A DNA stretch of 64,000 nucleotides from Galbibacter mesophilus (lineage in GTDB: Bacteria; Bacteroidota; Bacteroidia; Flavobacteriales; Flavobacteriaceae), in the NCBI RefSeq assembly GCF_023721415.1, contig NZ_JAMQVC010000003.1, forward strand, positions 1 through 64,000. Direction: 5' to 3'. Both the position numbers and the translations under genes were made by a program. Positions 58,675 to 64,000 of the stretch are shown here, piece by piece. Within the stretch, counting starts at the first letter, position 1. Each line of letters begins with the position of its first letter. The notes below the pieces were generated by a model that was given only the letters and a program-made list of their open reading frames with translations, was not told where the DNA came from and made no database searches.

Positions 58675-59451
58675 ATGGAATTAAACCTTTCAAAGCCTAT
58701 CTGTTTTTTCGATCTTGAAACCACTGGAATCGATGTTGCTAAAGACAGGGTTGTAGAGATATCAATACTCAAGATTTTTCCCAACGGAAATAAAGAAAGT
58801 AGAACTTGGCTGGTAAATCCCGAAATGCCCATACCTCCACAGTCATCGGCAATACATGGGATTACAGATGAGAAGGTAGCCAACGAACCTACTTTTAAAG
58901 AACTGTCCAAAACCATTTATAATATGATTAAAGACAGTGATTTGGCTGGGTATAATTCAGACCGCTTTGATATTCCTGTTCTGGCCGAAGAGATGTTGCG
59001 CGCCGATATTGACTTTGATATGGGGAACCGTGTATCGGTAGATGTGCAGACTATCTTTTTTAAAATGGAGCAAAGAACCCTTTCTGCCGCTTATAAATTT
59101 TACTGTGGAAAAAAATTGGAAGATGCCCATTCTGCGGAAGCAGATACGAATGCCACTTACGAAATCCTAAAGTCTCAATTGGATAGGTACGAAGAATTGC
59201 AAAATAACATGAAGTTTCTAGGTGATTTTACCACACGCAAACAAACAGCAGATTTTGCTGGTTTTATTGTGTATAATGATGATGGCGATGAGGTTTTCTC
59301 CTTCGGGAAACACAAAGGAAAAAAAGTGGAAGATGTTATGGAGCAGGAGCCGGGTTATTTTGGGTGGTTGCTTAATGCCGATTTCCCTTTGTACACTAAA
59401 AAAGTGCTTACCGCTATTAAATTGAGAAAGCTGAACACCAAGTTGAATTAA
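58675..59451 (+). CDS. DEDDh-type 3'-5' exonuclease (DnaQ/PolC-like)
   Basis: A 258-residue exonuclease. The DEDDh motifs are visible: FFDLETTGID (Asp13, Glu15), NSDRFDIPVL (Asp99) and ExxHSAEAD (His152, Asp157). Upstream SRTWLVNPEMPIPPQSSAIHGITDEKV fits the DnaQ fold. The C-terminal ~80 residues (YNDDGDEVFSFGKHKGKKVEDVMEQEPGYFGWLL) form an extra domain seen in Bacteroidota members. It is not the canonical pol III epsilon but a related proofreading or processing nuclease. It is followed closely by the fumarylacetoacetase-like gene. Confidence 0.9.
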   Translation: MELNLSKPICFFDLETTGIDVAKDRVVEISILKIFPNGNKESRTWLVNPEMPIPPQSSAIHGITDEKVANEPTFKELSKTIYNMIKDSDLAGYNSDRFDIPVLAEEMLRADIDFDMGNRVSVDVQTIFFKMEQRTLSAAYKFYCGKKLEDAHSAEADTNATYEILKSQLDRYEELQNNMKFLGDFTTRKQTADFAGFIVYNDDGDEVFSFGKHKGKKVEDVMEQEPGYFGWLLNADFPLYTKKVLTAIKLRKLNTKLN

Positions 59452-59463
59452 CTTAAGAATTAA

Positions 59464-60075
59464 ATGAAAATTGTTTGTATTGGTAGGAATTATACCGAGC
59501 ATATTGCAGAACTTCAGAATGAAAAACCAACAGACCCGGTAATTTTTATCAAACCGGATTCTGCGGTTTTAAAAAACCAACACGATTTTTACATTCCAGA
59601 TTTTTCCGATGACGTTCATTACGAAGTTGAGGTGTTGGTAAAAATAAGTAAAGTCGGGAAGCATATCGACCCTAAATTCGCTCCGAAGTATTACAAAGAA
59701 ATTGGACTGGGAATAGATTTTACAGCTCGCGACCTTCAAAGCAAGCTTAAAGAAAAAGGACTTCCTTGGGAAAAAGCGAAAGGATTTGATGACGCTGCCG
59801 TTGTGGGAAAATGGATTCCAAAGGAAAAATTAGGTGATGTAGACAATCTCAACTTTAGGTTGGAAAGAAATGGCGAGGTGGTTCAAAATGCTAATACTTC
59901 GTTAATGCTCTGGAAAATCGATGAGTTAATTTCGTATATTTCCACTTATTTTACACTGAAAACAGGAGATATTATTTTTACGGGAACGCCTGCTGGTGTT
60001 GGGAAAGTGTATGAAAACGACCAATTGACAGGATTTTTGGAGGAAGACGAAATGTTTTCCGTACTCGTAAAATAA
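59464..60075 (+). CDS. Fumarylacetoacetase-family protein
   Basis: A 203-residue protein of the FAH superfamily, complete in itself (MKIVCIGRNYTEHI... start with K/R-NY). Metal-ligand and substrate elements are visible: IKPDSAV, HYEVEVLVKISKVGKHI (Glu-x-Glu), GIDFTARDLQ and FTGTPAGVG. Members are hydrolases, decarboxylases or isomerases of acylpyruvates; the exact substrate is unknown. It starts 12 bases after the exonuclease stop. Confidence 0.93.
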   Translation: MKIVCIGRNYTEHIAELQNEKPTDPVIFIKPDSAVLKNQHDFYIPDFSDDVHYEVEVLVKISKVGKHIDPKFAPKYYKEIGLGIDFTARDLQSKLKEKGLPWEKAKGFDDAAVVGKWIPKEKLGDVDNLNFRLERNGEVVQNANTSLMLWKIDELISYISTYFTLKTGDIIFTGTPAGVGKVYENDQLTGFLEEDEMFSVLVK

Positions 60076-60164
60076 TATTAAAATACGCCGCTAAATAACT
60101 ATGAACGCATCTTGATTTTTTAGGAAATAGAAAAAGTTAAGATGAGTTCTATAAACACTAACAC

Positions 60165-60500
60165 ATGAAATACGACTTAAGCAAATTGAATGAACTATCA
60201 GGAGGAGATGAAGAATTCAACACTTCTGTCATAGAAACTTTTTTGCTGGAAACCCCCGAAGATTTATCAAACTTAAAAAATGCAGTGAGTAACCAAGAGT
60301 TTACGCACATATATCAGTTTGCGCATAAAATAAAGCCCAATGCCGATTTGTTAGGAATAGATAGTGTGAGGGATGAAATGTTAACAATAGAAGGTCATGC
60401 TCGTGGTGACCAAGACATGGATGCTATAAAAAATCTTTTAGATAGCGCGGAAAAGGAACTTCAGGAATCTTTTAAACTTTTCAAAGCACACATCAGTTAG
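60165..60500 (+). CDS. Histidine-containing phosphotransfer (Hpt) protein
   Basis: A 111-residue single Hpt domain. The phospho-acceptor is His54 in [15 protein letters not shown], within a four-helix bundle pattern ([27 protein letters not shown]). It would shuttle phosphoryl groups between hybrid kinases and response regulators. No kinase is adjacent, so the partner is elsewhere. cinA starts one base after its stop (TAG at 60498-60500, cinA ATG at 60502). Confidence 0.85.
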   Translation: MKYDLSKLNELSGGDEEFNTSVIETFLLETPEDLSNLKNAVSNQEFTHIYQFAHKIKPNADLLGIDSVRDEMLTIEGHARGDQDMDAIKNLLDSAEKELQESFKLFKAHIS

Positions 60501-60501
60501 T

Positions 60502-61749
60502 ATGTTTGCAGAAATAATAACTATTGGGGATGAAATTCTTATTGGTCAGATTGTTGATACCAATTCTGCCTACATTGCCAAGAAATTAAACTTAATCGGG
60601 GTTTCGGTTTACCAAATAACCTCTGTTCAGGATGATAGACAACATATCATTCAAGCATTTACTGAAGCGGAAGAAAGGGCAGATGTTATTATTGTAACTG
60701 GCGGACTTGGCCCAACCAAAGACGATATTACCAAGCATACAATATGTGAATATTTTAATGATGAGTTGATAGAGAACCAAAGTGTTCTTCAAAATGTAGA
60801 AGACCTTTTCAAAAAATACATCAGTACCCCTATTTCAGATTTAAATAGAAGACAGGCGTTGGTACCTTCCAAAGCAACCGTTTTGCAGAATAAATATGGA
60901 ACGGCTCCCGGTATGTGGTTGGAGAAAGGGTCTAAAACCTTTGTCTCGCTTCCTGGAGTACCTTATGAAATGAAAGCGTTGATGGAAGATGCAGTATTGC
61001 CTAAAATACAGGAAAAATATAAAAGACCTTTTATACTGCACAAAACGCTTATCACTTACGGATTAGGGGAGAGTGCCATTGCGCAAAGGTTGGAAGAGTG
61101 GGAAGATAATTTACCGTCGTTTATAAAATTGGCTTATTTACCCAACTTGGGGAAAGTGCGGCTGCGGTTAACGGCCAAAGGAGATGATAAGGATTTATTG
61201 GACGCTGAAGTTAAAAAGCAACTGGATAGTTTAAATCCGCTTATCAATGATATTTTCTTCGGAATGGAAGAGGATAGCACCATGGAAATGATTCTCGGTA
61301 AGCTCTTACAAGAGAACAACGCTACTTTGGCAACGGCGGAAAGTTGTACGGGAGGAAAAATTGCGGAAACTATTACTTCTGTGCCTGGTGCTTCGTCTCA
61401 TTTTCGGGGAAGTGTGGTAAGTTATGCCACGGAAACTAAAATAGATGTATTAGGAGTAAGTGAATCTTTAATAGAAGAGCATTCCGTAGTGAGCGGCCCA
61501 GTTGCCGAATCGATGGCTAAAAATGCGCAAAAACTATTAAAATCCACCTATGCAATTGCTACAACCGGCAATGCCGGACCAGAAAAAGGAGATTCTGATG
61601 CAGAAGTAGGTACCGTTTATATAGCATTGGCCACCCCAGACAAGGTTTTTTCAGAAGAATTTAATTTTGGTAACCACCGGGAGAAAGTGATAAATAAAGC
61701 GGTTAACAAGGCTTTGGAAATGCTTTTAAAAGAAATTTTAAAAAAATAG
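60502..61749 (+). CDS. cinA: CinA-like nicotinamide-nucleotide amidohydrolase
   Basis: A 415-residue CinA. The N-terminal MoCF-like domain (about 1-170) has [33 protein letters not shown] and [11 protein letters not shown]. The C-terminal amidohydrolase domain (about 255-415) has [32 protein letters not shown] and [10 protein letters not shown]. CinA deamidates NMN and cleans up damaged nucleotides. The start is set by the one-base gap to the Hpt gene. Confidence 0.95.
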   Translation: MFAEIITIGDEILIGQIVDTNSAYIAKKLNLIGVSVYQITSVQDDRQHIIQAFTEAEERADVIIVTGGLGPTKDDITKHTICEYFNDELIENQSVLQNVEDLFKKYISTPISDLNRRQALVPSKATVLQNKYGTAPGMWLEKGSKTFVSLPGVPYEMKALMEDAVLPKIQEKYKRPFILHKTLITYGLGESAIAQRLEEWEDNLPSFIKLAYLPNLGKVRLRLTAKGDDKDLLDAEVKKQLDSLNPLINDIFFGMEEDSTMEMILGKLLQENNATLATAESCTGGKIAETITSVPGASSHFRGSVVSYATETKIDVLGVSESLIEEHSVVSGPVAESMAKNAQKLLKSTYAIATTGNAGPEKGDSDAEVGTVYIALATPDKVFSEEFNFGNHREKVINKAVNKALEMLLKEILKK

Positions 61750-61758
61750 CTTATTTAC

Positions 61759-61789
61759 TTGTCTTACAAGTCAAAAATTCGTTAATTTG
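61759..61789 (+). promoter_or_regulatory. Promoter for the rpmB-rpmG operon
   Basis: TTG (61759-61761) and TTAATTTG (61782-61789) are separated by 20 bases, close to the TTG-N19-TAnnTTTG consensus, upstream of rpmB. Confidence 0.5.
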
Positions 61790-61825
61790 CACCCTGTTTT
61801 AAAATAACACTAAAGTTTTAGAAGA

Positions 61826-62062
61826 ATGTCAAGAGTTTGTGAACTTACAGGAAAGAAAGCAATGGTGGGGAACAACGTTTCTCACGCGATGAACAAAACC
61901 AAGCGTAAATTTAATGCTAACCTTATTAAAAAGCGTTTTTTCTTACCAGAAGAGGATCGTTGGGTTACCCTTAAAATATCTACTTCTGCGTTGAAGAACA
62001 TCAACAAAAAAGGGATTACAGCGGTTTTAAAAGAAGCAAAAGAAAAAGGATTTATTAAGTAA
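61826..62062 (+). CDS. rpmB: 50S ribosomal protein L28
   Basis: A 78-residue L28: [50 protein letters not shown] is typical, and the length is normal. It is the first gene of a small ribosomal operon with L33. Confidence 0.97.
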   Translation: MSRVCELTGKKAMVGNNVSHAMNKTKRKFNANLIKKRFFLPEEDRWVTLKISTSALKNINKKGITAVLKEAKEKGFIK

Positions 62063-62091
62063 TTAATTCATCCGTTAAAACGATATAAAAA

Positions 62092-62274
62092 ATGGCAAAG
62101 AAAGGTAATAGAATACAGGTTATTTTAGAATGTACCGAGCACAAAGCTTCTGGTCAGCCAGGAACTTCTCGTTACATTACTACAAAAAACAAGAAGAATA
62201 CGCCGGATAGATTAGAGATTAAGAAATTTAATCCTATCCTTAAAAAAATGACTGTTCACAAAGAAATAAAATAA
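62092..62274 (+). CDS. rpmG: 50S ribosomal protein L33
   Basis: A 60-residue L33 ([54 protein letters not shown]). Only one cysteine remains of the zinc-binding CxxC motifs of the C+ form, so it is a zinc-free (C-) type. It follows rpmB by 29 bases. Confidence 0.97.
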   Translation: MAKKGNRIQVILECTEHKASGQPGTSRYITTKNKKNTPDRLEIKKFNPILKKMTVHKEIK

Positions 62275-62280
62275 TAAGCC

Positions 62281-62433
62281 ATGGCAAAGAAGACAGTAGC
62301 AACTTTACAAACAAGTTCAAAGAGATTAACCAAAGCTATCAAAATGGTTAAGTCTCCAAAGAGTGGAGCGTATACTTTTGTTGAGTCAGTAATGGCTCCA
62401 GAAGAAGTAAACGACTGGTTAAACCAAAAATAA
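62281..62433 (+). CDS. DUF4295-family small ribosome-linked protein, 50 aa
   Basis: A 50-residue Lys-rich protein (MAKKTVATLQTSSKRLTKAIKMVKSPKSGAYTFVESVMAPEEVNDWLNQK) starting 6 bases after rpmG and too short to appear in many ORF lists. The DUF4295 family is found downstream of rpmG in Bacteroidota and its members are thought to be ribosome-associated. The start ATG and stop TAA are both clear. Confidence 0.9.
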   Translation: MAKKTVATLQTSSKRLTKAIKMVKSPKSGAYTFVESVMAPEEVNDWLNQK

Positions 62434-62459
62434 GAAGTTCACAACTTATTATATATATG

Positions 62460-62489
62460 AAGCTACTTTCTAGGGAAAGTAGCTTTTTG
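62460..62489 (+). terminator. Intrinsic terminator after the L28-L33-DUF4295 operon
   Basis: AAGCTACTTTC (62460-62470) and GAAAGTAGCTT (62475-62485) form an 11-bp stem with a four-base loop, then Ts. Confidence 0.93.
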
Positions 62490-62574
62490 TTTTTATATAT
62501 TTGATGTTGAAAAAGTTTTGGAAGCAAAAAACACTATTTTTTGCTAAAAATGATCAACTAACAACGAACAACGG

Positions 62575-63528
62575 ATGAGTTTTTTCAAAAAAATATTTTC
62601 TTCGGAAAAGAAAGAGACTTTAGACAAGGGACTTGAAAAGTCTAAAACCAGTTTTTTATCGAAGCTGGGTAAAGCGGTTGCCGGAAAATCCAAAGTAGAT
62701 GATGAGGTATTGGATAATCTGGAAGAAGTTTTGGTGACCAGTGATGTGGGTGTAAATACTACGCTAAAGGTTATTGAGCGTATCGAAGAGCGTGTTTCTA
62801 AAGATAAATATTTAGGCACGGATGAACTCAATCTTATTCTTAGAGAGGAAATTGCAGGACTGCTTTCGGAAACGAACTCTGGCGAAGAAAAAGAGTTTAC
62901 AATTCCAGAAGATAAAAAGCCTTACGTGCTCATGGTTGTTGGGGTAAACGGTGTTGGAAAAACAACAACAATTGGAAAGTTGGCTTATCAGTTTAAAAAA
63001 CAAGGAAAAAAAGTTGTTTTAGGTGCTGCAGATACTTTCCGTGCTGCGGCAATAGACCAATTACAGATATGGGCAGACCGTGTTGAGGTTCCAATTGTAA
63101 AACAAAGCATGGGCAGTGACCCAGCGTCGGTTGCTTTTGATACGTTGAAATCAGCGGTTAGCCAGGATGCAGATGTAGTGATTATAGACACCGCTGGAAG
63201 ATTGCACAACAAGGTTAATTTAATGAATGAGCTTACCAAAGTGAAACGTGTAATGCAAAAAGTGGTGGACGATGCGCCTCACGACGTGCTTTTGGTACTC
63301 GATGGTTCTACCGGTCAAAATGCCTTTGAACAAGCCAAACAATTTACAAAAGCTACCGAAGTAACATCCTTGGCGGTGACCAAACTTGACGGAACGGCTA
63401 AAGGTGGAGTGGTTATCGGAATATCAGATGAATTCCAAATTCCCGTAAAATATATTGGCGTAGGTGAGGGGATAGAAGATTTGCAAGTCTTTAATAAATA
63501 CGAATTTGTAGATTCTTTTTTCAAGTAA
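62575..63528 (+). CDS. ftsY: Signal recognition particle receptor FtsY
   Basis: A 317-residue FtsY with the N and G domains but without the long acidic A domain. The P-loop is GVNGVGKTTT (123-132); later GAADTFRAAAIDQLQIWADRV, DTAGRLHNKVNLMNEL, TKLDGTAKGG and the C-terminal GVGEGIEDLQVFN are the NG-domain signatures. It docks the SRP-ribosome complex to the membrane translocon. It has a terminator immediately downstream. Confidence 0.97.
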   Translation: MSFFKKIFSSEKKETLDKGLEKSKTSFLSKLGKAVAGKSKVDDEVLDNLEEVLVTSDVGVNTTLKVIERIEERVSKDKYLGTDELNLILREEIAGLLSETNSGEEKEFTIPEDKKPYVLMVVGVNGVGKTTTIGKLAYQFKKQGKKVVLGAADTFRAAAIDQLQIWADRVEVPIVKQSMGSDPASVAFDTLKSAVSQDADVVIIDTAGRLHNKVNLMNELTKVKRVMQKVVDDAPHDVLLVLDGSTGQNAFEQAKQFTKATEVTSLAVTKLDGTAKGGVVIGISDEFQIPVKYIGVGEGIEDLQVFNKYEFVDSFFK

Positions 63529-63555
63529 CCTTATTTCATGAGTAACATAAAAAAG

Positions 63556-63588
63556 ACCTTGTTGATGCATTTCAGCAAGGTTTTTTTG
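63556..63588 (+). terminator. Intrinsic terminator after ftsY
   Basis: ACCTTGTTGA (63556-63565) pairs with TCAGCAAGGT (63572-63581) with one G-U pair, then a T run. Confidence 0.85.
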
Positions 63589-63627
63589 ATTGAAAGAAAG
63601 GGATTATCTTTAAAGAAAATTGCGTAG

Positions 63628-64000
63628 ATGAAAAAACTCCTATTCCTTCTAATCATAAGTTGTTTTTTTGGGTGTAAATCTGAAAAAGATTCCGAAAAGA
63701 TAGAAGCTGGAAATACGGCTTACAATGAAGCTTCAGAAATTGAAAAACAGCAGGCACATGAAAATGAGCGTATGCGGTTTAAATTAATTCAGTCAAAAGT
63801 AGATCGCGGTGATATGTGGAAACCGTTTCAAAAGGATTTACAAAATTTCGGAGAGGAGGCATACAATACTTTGAAGCCACAAATTATTGAAAAAGATATT
63901 CTTGCCATTCAGCAACAAATAAAAGAGGGAAAACTTACTTATAAAGAGTTGGTTCTTTTTTATCTCTATCGCATACATAAATACGAAAGTAACCCCAATA
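63628..64000 (+). CDS. Amidase-like lipoprotein, 5' part (cut by window end)
   Basis: The frame from the ATG at 63628 is open to the last base of the window. The N-terminus has a lipobox (ISCFFGCKSE, Cys16) and the next ~108 residues read like the N-terminal helical part of the amidase signature family (DILAIQQQIKEGKLTYKELVLFYLYRIHKYE). The catalytic Lys-Ser-Ser region is outside the window, so the family call rests on the N-terminus only. Confidence 0.7.
   Translation, partial: MKKLLFLLIISCFFGCKSEKDSEKIEAGNTAYNEASEIEKQQAHENERMRFKLIQSKVDRGDMWKPFQKDLQNFGEEAYNTLKPQIIEKDILAIQQQIKEGKLTYKELVLFYLYRIHKYESNPN

Overview
The window looks like a chromosomal segment of a flavobacterium (Bacteroidota, family Flavobacteriaceae). 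The sequence evidence is low GC, TAnnTTTG-type -7 promoter boxes, a SusC/SusD pair, several TonB-linked outer-membrane barrels, two LytTR/LuxR-type two-component systems, and small lineage-typical proteins (DUF6747-, DUF6660- and DUF4295-like). I assign families by recognising motifs and have run no database search. I do not name a genus.

Layout. 1-430: the end of an rRNA operon (5S rRNA and terminator), then a structured RNA resembling the Flavo-1 motif. 431-2434 (-): LD-carboxypeptidase, acetyltransferase, gamma-glutamylcyclotransferase. 2653-5585 (+): LytS-like kinase fused to a 2TM domain, two further 2TM proteins and the LytTR regulator. 5706-6431: a gene split by an in-frame stop. 6579-6893: a 21-bp tandem array. 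7056-14977: housekeeping and envelope genes (O-methyltransferase, PAP2, TatA, thioredoxin-like lipoprotein, GpmI, ankyrin protein, DUF6747-like protein, VanY peptidase, kynureninase, His-rich lipoprotein).

15115-42346 is about 27 kb with every recognised gene on the minus strand. Its first half is a nitrate assimilation cluster: NirB, NirD, a DUF4202 protein, a nitrate-type sensor kinase, a NarL-like regulator, a NarK/NasA transporter, a 1173-residue nitrate reductase fused to its own FAD/NAD and [2Fe-2S] electron-transfer domains, and a nitrite/sulfite-reductase-like protein with a C-terminal rubredoxin. The narK and nirB upstream regions share the inverted repeat TAAGTA-N4-TACTTA, a candidate binding site for a common regulator. 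The second half is a small glycan locus: SusD, SusC, an AraC regulator, a GH130 mannosylglucose phosphorylase and a Na+/solute symporter, followed by a LETM1-related protein.

42347-42964 is a gene-free island where transcription direction flips. It holds a candidate structured RNA ending in a terminator, followed by a tandem duplication of a ~98-bp unit that itself carries terminator hairpins. 42965-64000 contains der, TonB/outer-membrane barrels, an S4 RNA-binding protein, an FKBP/calcium-repeat lipoprotein, a second 21-bp tandem array (48683-48913), a CoA-binding protein, a second symporter, a DUF6660/TonB-receptor pair, recR, a 2-oxoacid dehydrogenase E2, a DnaQ-like exonuclease, a fumarylacetoacetase-family protein, an Hpt protein, cinA, rpmB-rpmG-DUF4295, ftsY and the start of an amidase-like lipoprotein cut by the window end.

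The least explained features are the two unrelated arrays with exactly 21-bp period, the RNA/terminator island before der, the shared nitrate operator, and the rubredoxin-tailed protein of the nitrate cluster.
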